Below are positions 34,138 through 42,401 of a stretch of DNA of 64,000 nucleotides, in pieces. A program made the position numbers and the translations under genes. Location of the stretch: assembly GCA_017745075.1 (NCBI GenBank), contig JAGIAD010000012.1, positions 45,941 through 109,940 of the forward strand. The letters run 5' to 3'. Positions within the stretch are counted from its first letter, which is position 1. Every line of letters begins with the position of its first letter. The stretch is from Sphingobacteriaceae bacterium. GTDB lineage: Bacteria; Bacteroidota; Bacteroidia; Sphingobacteriales; Sphingobacteriaceae. Below the pieces are notes generated by a model. That model made no database searches. It saw nothing but the letters and a program-made list of their open reading frames with translations, and was not told the DNA's origin.

Positions 34138-35154
34138 CTACTTCGGATTACAAATAGTAGTCAATTTTAACGAATAGTCAGCTTCAAGCGGTTCGTTGGT
34201 TTGCGCCAGGCGCTGCGATCCGGTATTTGCCGGACAGGCAATATCGCCGGCTGCATCGTATATTAATTTTGTTCCATTAGCCAATAATTCTTTCGGCACA
34301 TATACCTGCACTTTGGTCACCGAATATCCTGAAGGGAAATAACGGATATAATATCCATCCGGATGTTTGGTCCAGATGCCACTTGGTACATCGCTACGGG
34401 GTGGTGCCATCCCAGCAACAATGGCATACTTCTCCAGATCGGCATAAGTATAATTACCCGAAGCCACCAATTGACGTATATTGTTTTCAGCTTCAAAAAC
34501 TGCTCTAACTCCCGAAGGTAACTGCTCTTTGGTTTTTTCCATTACATCAAAAGGCAAAATCCCCAGGGCGCCACCCTCTAATTGTGTAAGCTGTTTAGGT
34601 GTTAATAGTTTTACGGCTGTTACTTTAACCTGTCCGCCGTAATCGGCAAATTTAGTTCTGGCAATAATTGTCCAAAGCAATGCCTGTATATCATGCTGTT
34701 CTATTTCCGGATGTTTTTCTGCACTTTTTAAGATAGAAACCACAATTTCTTCTTTAGGACCTAAAACAGGGGCAAACATGTAACCATCTCCTTTTGATGG
34801 TGCAAATGTTCCGGCTTTTAAACAGTAACTTTTATTTGTCATTTCATACAGTCCTTCGCAAAGCACGAAACCACCTTCAGGATTTTTGGGTAATAAATAT
34901 AGAGGCTGAGGCTTTAATTTTAAGGAAGTAATAAAATCAGGCATTTTTTCACCTTCCCTGTTTACATCTTCAAAACTGGTGGTAATGGCGGCCGGTTGCT
35001 TTAAAAACTTGTCTACTCCCAAGGCTTTAGCACCCTGAGCAGTACCTATCTTTAATAATTTATCTTTTAAACCGCCAAATTGTGCCTTTACATTGTTTAA
35101 GCATGTTACACTAAATAACAGCACCAGGCATAGAGATTTTGTTCTTTTTATCAT
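34138..35154 (-). CDS. Exported protein of unknown function
   Basis: From the ATG at 35154 the product is 338 residues with a signal peptide (MIKRTKSLCLVLLFSVTCLNNVKAQ); the GTG further up is not needed. I do not recognise a family. The mature protein starts with 'FGGLKDKLLKIGTAQGAKALGVDKFLKQPAAITTSFEDVN' and carries long amphipathic segments with several Gly- and Pro-rich turns; it has cysteines near 95, 108, 324 and 336. It ends 'RLAQTNEPLEADYSLKLTTICNPK'. It is likely periplasmic. The gene is isolated, convergent with the PLP enzyme and upstream in the divergent sense of the SAM riboswitch region. Confidence 0.6.
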   Translation of the reverse strand: MIKRTKSLCLVLLFSVTCLNNVKAQFGGLKDKLLKIGTAQGAKALGVDKFLKQPAAITTSFEDVNREGEKMPDFITSLKLKPQPLYLLPKNPEGGFVLCEGLYEMTNKSYCLKAGTFAPSKGDGYMFAPVLGPKEEIVVSILKSAEKHPEIEQHDIQALLWTIIARTKFADYGGQVKVTAVKLLTPKQLTQLEGGALGILPFDVMEKTKEQLPSGVRAVFEAENNIRQLVASGNYTYADLEKYAIVAGMAPPRSDVPSGIWTKHPDGYYIRYFPSGYSVTKVQVYVPKELLANGTKLIYDAAGDIACPANTGSQRLAQTNEPLEADYSLKLTTICNPK

Positions 35155-35363
35155 AATTGGATTTAGGTAGATCACACAAAATTAGAATTTTAGGCGTTAA
35201 TTTAATATTAAAAATTTAAACGGCCAGCCTAAAAACAAAAATACAGCTCTCATTATCAATATGTTAACATTTACTCAAAATTTTATTTGGTGAATTAAAA
35301 TTAAATTCAGACATTTGAAATATTATTTGGCAGAAAGCTAAATAAAAGTCAATCCTCACAGGT

Positions 35364-35476
35364 TGATTTATAAAGAAGTGGCGAGAGACTGGCTCGATGA
35401 CCCACTGGCAACCCTCAGAGAGAGAAGGTGCCAATTCCTGACCGGATAACACGGTGTTGTTCGGAGATATAAATTA
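35364..35476 (+). ncRNA. SAM-I (S-box) riboswitch aptamer
   Basis: The core elements of the S-box are present in order: 'GAGACTGGCTCGATGA', 'CACTGGCAACC', then 'GGTGCCAATTCC', which are the conserved P2/J and P3-facing parts that bind S-adenosylmethionine. P1 is formed by TGATTTATA (35364-35372) and TATAAATTA (35468-35476) with one G-U pair; P4 is CCGGATAACAC/GTGTTGTTCGG with two wobbles. It precedes metY-metX-hom, which fits control by methionine status. The 3' arm of P1 ends 6 nt before the ATG of a leader ORF (35483), so ligand binding could affect that ORF's translation start. Confidence 0.88.
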
Positions 35477-35482
35477 GAACTG

Positions 35483-35611
35483 ATGAAAACATTAAATCTT
35501 CAATCGCTAAGCGAGCCCGGTGCAAAACAGAAAAAAGTAGAACAATCTTCTATTTCTTTTATTTGTTGTGATATGCGTGCGGTTACCTGTATGTGCTGTT
35601 GCATACAGTAA
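35483..35611 (+). CDS. Cys/Met-rich leader peptide (42 aa)
   Basis: A short ORF directly behind the SAM-I aptamer: 42 residues, starting MKTLNLQSLSEPGAKQKKVE and ending in ICCDMRAVTCMCCCIQ. The last 15 codons hold six Cys and two Met codons, with C28, C29, C36, C38, C39 and C40. The ATG is 6 nt past the aptamer end. The stretch 35587-35608 can fold into a perfect 7-bp hairpin (CTGTATG/CATACAG) that covers the Cys codons, so a ribosome stalled there would prevent it. By analogy with amino-acid-responsive leader peptides this looks like a sulfur-sensing attenuator ORF. No protein family is implied. Confidence 0.62.
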   Translation: MKTLNLQSLSEPGAKQKKVEQSSISFICCDMRAVTCMCCCIQ

Positions 35612-35697
35612 TCCAAAAAATCTTCCTTTTTTGTTTTTCAAACTGGAAGGTCCCGGGGAACCGGGATACGCCCTGACAGGTTTTAGGATTTCCCTAA
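35587..35697 (+). promoter_or_regulatory. Hairpin series between Cys leader and metY
   Basis: Four foldable stems: CTGTATG/CATACAG (35587-35608) over the Cys codons; CTTCC/GGAAG around 35623-35649; a perfect TCCCGG-GGAA-CCGGGA with a GNRA loop (35651-35666); and TTAGG/CCTAA (35683-35697). No long T tract follows the GNRA stem, so translational or competing-structure control is as likely as termination. The metY ATG is at 35744. Confidence 0.45.
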
Positions 35698-35743
35698 GCC
35701 GCATATTTACATATCTAATCGTTCAACAAATAAAATAACAATC

Positions 35744-37075
35744 ATGTCAACATCATATAAATTTGAAACTTTACAATTACACGCAGGTCAGGAAATAGAT
35801 CCAACAACAGGTTCAAGAGCCGTGCCCATCTACCAGACCACTTCTTACGGATTTAACAGTGCCGAACACGGCGCCAATTTATTTGCCTTAAAAGAGTTTG
35901 GAAATATCTACACCAGGATCATGAATCCAACCAATGATGTTTTCGAAAAACGCATTGCCGCTTTAGAAGGTGGTGTAGCTGCTTTAGCGGTATCATCCGG
36001 ACAAGCTGCCCAATTTATTGCTTTAAATAATATACTGGAAGCTGGCGACAGTATTGTTTCTTCTTCGCACATTTATGGCGGAACCTATAACCAGTTTAAA
36101 GTAGCTTTTAAACGTTTGGGTATACATGTTGATTTTGCAAATCCTGATGTACCTGAAGAATTTGAAAATAAAATAACGGATAAAACCAAAGCAATCTATC
36201 TTGAAACCATTGGTAACCCTGCATTTAGCGTGCCCGATTTTGAGAAAATTGCCGCAATAGCAAAAAAATACGATCTTCCTTTAGTGGTCGACAATACTTT
36301 CGGAGCAGCAGGGTATTTGTTTAAACCATTGGAACATGGAGCTAATATTGTGGTAGAGTCGGCAACCAAATGGATTGGTGGTCACGGAACAAGTATCGGC
36401 GGCGTTATTGTTGACGGTGGAAACTACAATTGGGGCAACGGGAAATTCCCTCAGTTCTCTGAACCCTCAGAAGGCTATCATGGTTTGGTTTTCAGCGATG
36501 TTTTTGGCATCGGCGGACCATTCGGCAATATTCAGTTTATTATCCGGGCGCGCGTAGAAGGACTGAGAGATTTAGGACCTTCCCTTGCTCCTTTCAATTC
36601 TTTTCTTCTGTTACAGGGTTTGGAAACTTTATCGCTCCGCGTTCAACGCCATGTAGATAATGCGCTTGAATTGGCAACCTGGTTAGAAAACCATCCTTTG
36701 GTTAAAGAAGTTCAGTACCCGGGCTTAGCCAGCAGTAAATATAATGGCCTGGCTAAAAAATATTTAAGAAATGGTTTTGGTGCAGTTTTATCTTTTGAGT
36801 TAGCCGGAAGCAAAGAAAATGCAACCCAGGTAATTGATAATTTAAAATTGGTGTCGCACCTGGCCAACGTGGGTGATGCAAAAACATTGATCATCCAGCC
36901 TTCGGCTACCACACACCAGCAATTAAGCGAAACAGAACAATTAGCGGCTGGCGTAAAACCGAATGCATTGAGGGTATCGGTAGGCATCGAGCATATCGAT
37001 GATATTAAAGCCGATTTCGAACAGGCTTTTGCAAAAATTAATGCTACTGCTCCGGAAGTGAGTTTGCAAGACTAA
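35744..37075 (+). CDS. metY: O-acetylhomoserine sulfhydrylase / cysteine synthase-type (MetY)
   Basis: A 443-residue PLP enzyme of the O-acetylhomoserine aminocarboxypropyltransferase group: 'FETLQLHAGQEIDPTTGSRAVPIYQTTSYGF', 'YTRIMNPTNDVFEKRIAALEGG', K209 in 'VVESATKWIGGHGTSIGGV', then the long MetY-type 'GIGGPFGNIQFIIRARVEGLRDLGPSLAPFNSFLLLQGLETLSLR' and C-terminal 'NALRVSVGIEHIDDIKADF'. The length (about 440) is the MetY one, longer than MetB. It makes homocysteine from O-acetylhomoserine and sulfide. Preceded by a SAM-I aptamer and a Cys-rich leader; followed after 45 bp by metX. Confidence 0.95.
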   Translation: MSTSYKFETLQLHAGQEIDPTTGSRAVPIYQTTSYGFNSAEHGANLFALKEFGNIYTRIMNPTNDVFEKRIAALEGGVAALAVSSGQAAQFIALNNILEAGDSIVSSSHIYGGTYNQFKVAFKRLGIHVDFANPDVPEEFENKITDKTKAIYLETIGNPAFSVPDFEKIAAIAKKYDLPLVVDNTFGAAGYLFKPLEHGANIVVESATKWIGGHGTSIGGVIVDGGNYNWGNGKFPQFSEPSEGYHGLVFSDVFGIGGPFGNIQFIIRARVEGLRDLGPSLAPFNSFLLLQGLETLSLRVQRHVDNALELATWLENHPLVKEVQYPGLASSKYNGLAKKYLRNGFGAVLSFELAGSKENATQVIDNLKLVSHLANVGDAKTLIIQPSATTHQQLSETEQLAAGVKPNALRVSVGIEHIDDIKADFEQAFAKINATAPEVSLQD

Positions 37076-37120
37076 ACTCTGCCCCCCTAAAGGGCTTTTA
37101 ACAACAACAACATTACAAAA

Positions 37121-38221
37121 ATGCATAACAGTAAAAACCATAGTACTTCAAAATCCCCTTCAGGGAATTTAGGAGAAATATATAATTATAAAAAACCGTT
37201 CAAATTAGAAAGTGGAAAAAAAATCCGCAACCTGCAAATTGCTTATCAAACTTATGGCAAATTAAATGCAAATAAGGATAATGTAATCTGGGTTTGCCAT
37301 GCACTTACAGCTAATGCAGATGTTTTTGAATGGTGGGAAGGTTTGTTTGGTCAAAATGCCTTATTTAATCCTGAAGAACATTATATCGTTTGCGCCAATG
37401 TTTTAGGCTCACATTACGGTAGCACCAATCCCTTAAGCACCAATCCGGCAACAGGTTTACCTTATTACCTTTCGTTTCCACAATTCACCATCCGCGACCT
37501 GGTATCAGCACACCAGTTATTGGCTTCGCACCTGGGTGTTGATTATATTAAATTATTAATCGGTGGTTCTTTGGGTGGGCAACAAGCTGTTGAGTGGAGT
37601 ATTTCTGAACCGAATAAAATAGAAAACCTGATTCTGATTGCCACTAATGCAGCACATTCTCCATGGGGAATTGCTTTTAACGAAAGTCAGCGTTTGGCCA
37701 TTACTACCGACAGAACTTTTTATGCCAACCAACCAAATGGCGGCAGCAAAGGTTTAAAAACTGCTCGAAGCATTGCATTATTAAGTTACAGAACTTATAA
37801 TGCTTATGGAAGTACCCAGGTAGAAAGTGTAAATGACAAAACCGACAACTTCCGTTCTTCTTCTTATCAGAATTATCAGGGAGAAAAGCTGATCAACCGC
37901 TTTAATGCTTACAGCTACTATTATTTAACAAAAGCAATGGATAGCCATAATGTTGGCCGTAACCGTAAAAGCATTGCTGATGCTTTAAAACTGATCACCG
38001 CAAACACGCTGGTAATCGGCATTGAAAACGATGTACTGTTTCCAATTTCTGAGCAAAAATATTTGGCAGATCATATCACCGGAGCAGAATTTATTGCTTT
38101 ACATTCTGATTATGGCCACGATGGTTTCCTGATCGAAACAGATGCACTGACCAATATTATCGGAAATTTCATCAAAGAAAGCCGCAGTAAAAAGATTATC
38201 AAGTTACAGCATACCGCTTAG
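37121..38221 (+). CDS. metX: Homoserine O-acetyltransferase MetX
   Basis: A 366-residue alpha/beta-hydrolase-fold acyltransferase: nucleophile S150 in 'LLIGGSLGGQQAVEWS', preceded by 'ALTANADVFEWWEGLFGQNALFNPEEHYIVCANVLG', and the C-terminal His in 'HSDYGHDGFLIE'. It acetylates L-homoserine with acetyl-CoA, supplying MetY. 45 bp downstream of metY, same strand, so in the same riboswitch-controlled transcript; 119 bp before hom. Confidence 0.95.
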   Translation: MHNSKNHSTSKSPSGNLGEIYNYKKPFKLESGKKIRNLQIAYQTYGKLNANKDNVIWVCHALTANADVFEWWEGLFGQNALFNPEEHYIVCANVLGSHYGSTNPLSTNPATGLPYYLSFPQFTIRDLVSAHQLLASHLGVDYIKLLIGGSLGGQQAVEWSISEPNKIENLILIATNAAHSPWGIAFNESQRLAITTDRTFYANQPNGGSKGLKTARSIALLSYRTYNAYGSTQVESVNDKTDNFRSSSYQNYQGEKLINRFNAYSYYYLTKAMDSHNVGRNRKSIADALKLITANTLVIGIENDVLFPISEQKYLADHITGAEFIALHSDYGHDGFLIETDALTNIIGNFIKESRSKKIIKLQHTA

Positions 38222-38340
38222 AGAGGTGTATAAAGGTTGAAGGTGAAAACCGGATACTGGAATAAAATTTAAAACAAATTACAAAAATAAGAACAGCTAT
38301 AACGGTGTAATCCACCTATCTGTATAATCACTTTATAACA

Positions 38341-39585
38341 ATGAGTAAAAATCTAAAAATCGGTTTATTTGGTTTCGGAGTTGTGGGACAAGGCTTACTG
38401 GATATTATCCAAAGCCAGAACCTGAACCTGGAGATCATTAAAATCGCCATAAAAGACCCAAGGAAAAAGCGTACCCTTAATCAGGATCTGTTTACAACTG
38501 ATCGCAACGAAATACTGAATAATACAGAAATCAATACGATTGTAGAACTGATTAATGATGCCGATGCGGCTTACGAAATTGTAACTACCGCATTAAAAAA
38601 TGGTAAAAATGTAGTATCTGCAAATAAAAAAATGATCGCCACACATTTGAAAGAGCTGGTAGATCTACAACAGGCACACGGCACTTCTTTATTATACGAA
38701 GGAGCCGTTTGTGGCAGTATCCCGATTATCCGCAACCTGGAAGAATATTATGATAACGAATTATTCCATGCCTTGAGCGGCATTTTTAACGGATCATCCA
38801 ATTATATTCTTTCGAAAATATTTGACAAAAACCAAAGTTACGATTCGGCATTAAAAGAGGCACAGGATTTAGGTTTTGCAGAAACCGACCCTATTTTGGA
38901 CGTAGGAGGTTACGATCCGAAATATAAACTGGCCATTGCTACTGCACATGCCTATGGTTTATTCGTAAATCCTGATGCCATTTTAAATATCGGTATTCAG
39001 AACCTTTCTAACCATGACATTAAATATGCACGTGAGAAAAACTTTAAAATTAAGTTGGTTCCTACAGCACGTAAGGTTAATACGAAAGATATTGTAACTT
39101 ATGTACTCCCTAAGCTGGTAACTAAAGATGATTTTCTTTATAACGTAGAAAACGAGTACAATGCAGTTGCGGTTCAGGCAGCTTTTGCAGATAAACAGTT
39201 TTTCTATGGTAAGGGTGCGGGCGGCCACCCGACAGGTGCTGCCGTACTTTCTGATATTGCTGCTTTGCGTTACGATTACCGTTATGAATACAAAAAATAT
39301 CACTCAGAAAACGGTGTAAAACATACCGAAGATATCCTGTTGGAAATCTATCTGCGGTATACCGACGAAGATCTGATTACCCTGTTGAATTTTGATAACA
39401 TCAGCGAACGATATGCGGCCAGCAGTTATAAATATGTGGTTGGAACCGTAAAGTTAGAAAGTTTGATTAAAAACCGCGACCTGCTTTTAGATCAATCTGT
39501 TTTTGTGGCCTATACCGGCAGACAGATTTACAAACAAGAGCAATTGAGCGGAAACGTTTTTGCCGAGGAATTGGCAAGCCTATAA
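38341..39585 (+). CDS. hom: Homoserine dehydrogenase
   Basis: A 414-residue homoserine dehydrogenase: NAD(P) loop 'GLFGFGVVGQGLLD' (residues 8-21), 'AVCGSIPIIRNLEEYY', 'FNGSSNYILSKI', and 'GFAETDPILDVGGYDPKYKLAIATAHAYG', the family's catalytic and substrate-binding segment with the Lys and Asp. The C-terminal quarter does not show a recognisable ACT domain, so allosteric threonine control may be missing. It makes homoserine for MetX. It follows metX after 119 bp and is likely the last gene of the unit, before the terminator at 39623. Confidence 0.95.
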   Translation: MSKNLKIGLFGFGVVGQGLLDIIQSQNLNLEIIKIAIKDPRKKRTLNQDLFTTDRNEILNNTEINTIVELINDADAAYEIVTTALKNGKNVVSANKKMIATHLKELVDLQQAHGTSLLYEGAVCGSIPIIRNLEEYYDNELFHALSGIFNGSSNYILSKIFDKNQSYDSALKEAQDLGFAETDPILDVGGYDPKYKLAIATAHAYGLFVNPDAILNIGIQNLSNHDIKYAREKNFKIKLVPTARKVNTKDIVTYVLPKLVTKDDFLYNVENEYNAVAVQAAFADKQFFYGKGAGGHPTGAAVLSDIAALRYDYRYEYKKYHSENGVKHTEDILLEIYLRYTDEDLITLLNFDNISERYAASSYKYVVGTVKLESLIKNRDLLLDQSVFVAYTGRQIYKQEQLSGNVFAEELASL

Positions 39586-39622
39586 TTTATTTTAGGTTAT
39601 TTTTTTTATTTGTTTTGTTGTT

Positions 39623-39656
39623 AAGTAAAGGTCAGAGCGAGTCTGGCCTTTTACTT
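39623..39656. terminator. Terminator after hom
   Basis: AAGTAAAGGTCAGA (39623-39636) and TCTGGCCTTTTACTT (39642-39656) form a near-complete stem around GCGAG. It lies between convergent hom and the lipocalin-like gene and touches the stop of the latter. Confidence 0.65.
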
Positions 39657-40106
39657 TTATTTTACTTTAATGTATTTTTCAATAATTATACGGTCAACAC
39701 CGGCAGCTTCAACTTTCTCAATTCCTTTCTGGATTAATGTATCGCGATGGATAGCCAGCTTAAAGTTAAATGTTTTGCCCTCCCAGTCCTTATTTTTATA
39801 ATATTCAAGGTGTTCGGTATAATCTTCACCTTTTAAGATATAAGTACCTCCTCCTGCATCAAAACTGGTCGTATCTTTTGGATCAAGGCTATGTTTCAAA
39901 AATGCGAAATGGCTATCGTTAAACATTTTAATCATTTTTAGCTTTCCTGAATAATCAGTTGTTTTGCTTGTTCCATTATCAATGGTTGTGGCCGAAATCA
40001 ATTGCCAGGTACCCTGAAGCTCCAGGCTTTTTCCGCTTTCCTTTTTATTTGAACAGGCCGACAATGAAAGTACCGCAAAGAGCACTAAAATATTTAATCT
40101 CTTCAT
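39657..40106 (-). CDS. Small lipocalin-like lipoprotein
   Basis: A 149-residue lipoprotein (lipobox LSAC near residue 18). The mature chain 'LELQGTWQLISATTIDNGTSKTTDYSGKLKMIKMFNDSHFAFLKH' is a typical start of a lipocalin or DUF-type beta barrel ('GTW.L....'), with 'GGGTYILKGEDYTEHLEYY' after it. Ligand unknown. Convergent with hom, 27 bp upstream of the queuosine transporter gene's end on the same strand, so it may be co-transcribed with it. Confidence 0.75.
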   Translation of the reverse strand: MKRLNILVLFAVLSLSACSNKKESGKSLELQGTWQLISATTIDNGTSKTTDYSGKLKMIKMFNDSHFAFLKHSLDPKDTTSFDAGGGTYILKGEDYTEHLEYYKNKDWEGKTFNFKLAIHRDTLIQKGIEKVEAAGVDRIIIEKYIKVK

Positions 40107-40132
40107 TACATTAATATATTACTGGCTGGATT

Positions 40133-40903
40133 TTATCCTCTGCCGGCCATTTTGATTAGCTTGTGGGCCAGGTCTTTCCCCAAATAACCATCTATAATGG
40201 TGTGTACCACGTATAAAATAGGTGTCATTAAAATTGCGACAATGAATTTATAGGTATAATTAACCAGGCCTATTGCTGCAACCATTTGCCAGCTATAATG
40301 GTATTGCGGATTTAAATAAAAAGCGATAAAAATTACCACAAAACTATCAATGAGCTGAGAAACCAATGTTGAGCCCGTTGCACGCAACCATAATGCACGT
40401 TCGCCTGTAATTTTTTTAATCCGGTGAAAAATCAGCACATCGGCCAGCTGCCCGATGATAAAAGCGGTAATAGAACCTACTATAATCCACATCCCCTGCC
40501 CAAAAATGCCAGCGAATGCATTATTCATGTTCAGGTCTTCGCCGTTGATGTTTTGGTGCACCCAAAAATCGGCTGCACTTAAATGCATCGAGCCCCAAAC
40601 TACCATAAAGGCAAAAGCAATGAGAATAGAAGTAAGAACAGACAAAAAACGAACCTGTTTAACACCAAAATATTCATTTATGATATCGGTCATGATGAAG
40701 ATAATCGGCCAGGTTAGTACACCGGCCGACATCACAAACGACAGGTTTGGAACGCCAAGCAGGTTAATATTAAATTTCTTAATACCAAGCGTTTCTTCTA
40801 CGCTGAATAATTTAACACCAATAAATTCTGATAATATGGCATTAGCCACAAAAAAACTACCCAGAACAAGTAGTAAACGGCTTTCTTTCGTCTTAAAAGT
40901 CAT
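40133..40903 (-). CDS. Queuosine precursor transporter (YhhQ/VUT family)
   Basis: A 256-residue polytopic membrane protein of the YhhQ family, with about seven spans. 'LGSFFVANAILSEFIGVKLF' is the first span region, 'ITDIINEYFG' (here 'MTDIINEYFGVKQVRFLSV') is the hallmark motif, and 'STLVSQLIDSFVVIFIAFYL' the later one. It imports a queuosine precursor (preQ0/preQ1-type) for tRNA modification in the family members studied. I saw no clear preQ1 riboswitch in its 200-bp upstream region, but that was only an inspection by eye. Confidence 0.9.
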   Translation of the reverse strand: MTFKTKESRLLLVLGSFFVANAILSEFIGVKLFSVEETLGIKKFNINLLGVPNLSFVMSAGVLTWPIIFIMTDIINEYFGVKQVRFLSVLTSILIAFAFMVVWGSMHLSAADFWVHQNINGEDLNMNNAFAGIFGQGMWIIVGSITAFIIGQLADVLIFHRIKKITGERALWLRATGSTLVSQLIDSFVVIFIAFYLNPQYHYSWQMVAAIGLVNYTYKFIVAILMTPILYVVHTIIDGYLGKDLAHKLIKMAGRG

Positions 40904-41105
40904 AGACTATAAATCTAAAAATAAATCACATATTTTAGCATAAAGAAGCTTCTATTTTTAATAGAGATAACACAAAGATTACGCATCTGCCGTACTGTAA
41001 TATTAATTCAAATTAATATGGTGATTTTTTACAATCGTTCGACGGTAAAAATAGGTTAGCAAATTAAATCTCCCAATCTTTGCGCCATCAAATTCCGGTA
41101 ACTAC

Positions 41106-42332
41106 ATGGCTAAAAAACAACACTTTTTCCTGATCCTTATTTTAGGTTCGCTTGCTGCACTTGGTCCTTTCTCTATTGATATGTACCTTCCTGGCTTTTT
41201 GGATATTGCAAAAGATTTAAAAAGTACAGAATCCACAGTAGCATTATCTTTATCGAGCTTTTTTATCGGAATTTCTGTTGGCCAGCTTTTATATGGTCCT
41301 TTGCTCGATAAATATGGCCGTAAAAAACCTTTATATTTTGGCCTGGGGCTCTACATCTTATCTTCAGTATTATGTTTGGCCGTAACCAATGTAAATCAGC
41401 TTATTGTTTTGCGTTTTGTACAGGCCATCGGGAGCTGTGCCACGGCAGTAGCTTCGGTAGCGATGGTGAGGGATTTATTCTCTGTAGAAGAAAGCCCTAA
41501 GGTATTTGCATCTTTAATGCTGGTAATTGCTGTTTCACCAATGCTGGCGCCAACAGGTGGCGGTTATTTAATATCGGCATTAGGCTGGAAATATGTATTT
41601 GTTTTTTTAGGCCTGATGGCTGTTCTAATGCTTTTGGCCTCCATTTTTAAATTACCCGAAAGTTACAAACCCGATCCTGGTTATTCTTTAAAGCCTAAAC
41701 CCATTTTAACCAATTTCTTTACCGTTCTAAAAGAACCACAATTTTATACCTATGCACTAATCAGCTCCATTACCTTTTCGGGCTTGTTTGCTTACGTATC
41801 ATCCTCTCCTACGGTATTTATGAAGATTTATGAGGTAGATAAAACAGGTTACGGCTGGATCTTCGCTTTGCTGTCGGTATCATTTATTGGTTCCAGTCAG
41901 GTGAACAGTTTACTCTTAAAATGGTTTACCAGTAAAAACATTGTAACCTATGCACTTACTGCACAATGTATTTTCAGTTTAATCTTTTTGGTTTTCGCTT
42001 TAAATAACTGGTTAAATTTATATGCTACAATTGGTTTTATCGCATTGTTTTTAGCCTGCTTAGGTTTAATTAACCCAAATGCAGCAGCTTTAGCCCTGGC
42101 TCCTTTTACAAAAAATGCCGGTAGTGCATCGGCCTTAATGGGTGCTTTGCAAATGGGCCTGGGTGCCCTGGCTTCGGTAGCGGTAAGTTTATTTAGCGAA
42201 CACTCGATTGTGCCTATGCCTTTGGTAATGACTGCAGCTGCATTAATCGCTTTAGGTTGCCTGTTAATCGGCAGAAGGTTTATCACCACTGAAGTGGAGA
42301 CATCGTCTGATTCGGCTGTTATAGCGCACTAA
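41106..42332 (+). CDS. Bcr/CflA-family multidrug efflux MFS transporter
   Basis: A 408-residue MFS protein with twelve predicted spans. The Bcr/CflA signature is in 'LGPFSIDMYLPGFLDIAKDL' (first span) and 'GQLLYGPLLDKYGRKKPLYFGL' (motif A), with 'RFVQAIGSCATAVASVAMVRDLFS' (motif C region). These are proton-coupled drug/H+ antiporters (bicyclomycin, sulfonamide, Cys-like export). The C-terminal tail is a short acidic cytoplasmic segment. It is monocistronic; converging with the PepSY gene through an imperfect hairpin at 42339-42397. Confidence 0.93.
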   Translation: MAKKQHFFLILILGSLAALGPFSIDMYLPGFLDIAKDLKSTESTVALSLSSFFIGISVGQLLYGPLLDKYGRKKPLYFGLGLYILSSVLCLAVTNVNQLIVLRFVQAIGSCATAVASVAMVRDLFSVEESPKVFASLMLVIAVSPMLAPTGGGYLISALGWKYVFVFLGLMAVLMLLASIFKLPESYKPDPGYSLKPKPILTNFFTVLKEPQFYTYALISSITFSGLFAYVSSSPTVFMKIYEVDKTGYGWIFALLSVSFIGSSQVNSLLLKWFTSKNIVTYALTAQCIFSLIFLVFALNNWLNLYATIGFIALFLACLGLINPNAAALALAPFTKNAGSASALMGALQMGLGALASVAVSLFSEHSIVPMPLVMTAAALIALGCLLIGRRFITTEVETSSDSAVIAH

Positions 42333-42338
42333 TATTAT

Positions 42339-42397
42339 ACCACCAAGACACCAGGAACACAAAGAGATAATCTCAATGCCCTTAGTGTCTTGGTAGT
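42339..42397. repeat. Inverted repeat between bcr-like and PepSY genes
   Basis: ACCACCAAGACAC (42339-42351) is complementary, apart from one base, to GTGTCTTGGTAGT (42385-42397). An AGAGATAATCTC hairpin is in the interior. It is of the ACCACCAAGACACCA type common in intergenic Bacteroidota DNA, and likely ends both convergent transcripts. Confidence 0.6.
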
Positions 42398-42401
42398 TAA
42401 A

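Noticed and set aside
35507..35704. 65-aa ORF (-) across the leader and metY 5' region
   Set aside because: It is antisense to the Cys leader; the sense ORF with its Cys codons and riboswitch position explains the DNA better.
40904..41105. preQ1 riboswitch in front of the queuosine precursor transporter
   Set aside because: I looked for the preQ1-I stem and the A-rich tail on the minus strand and did not find a convincing match; a covariance search would decide.
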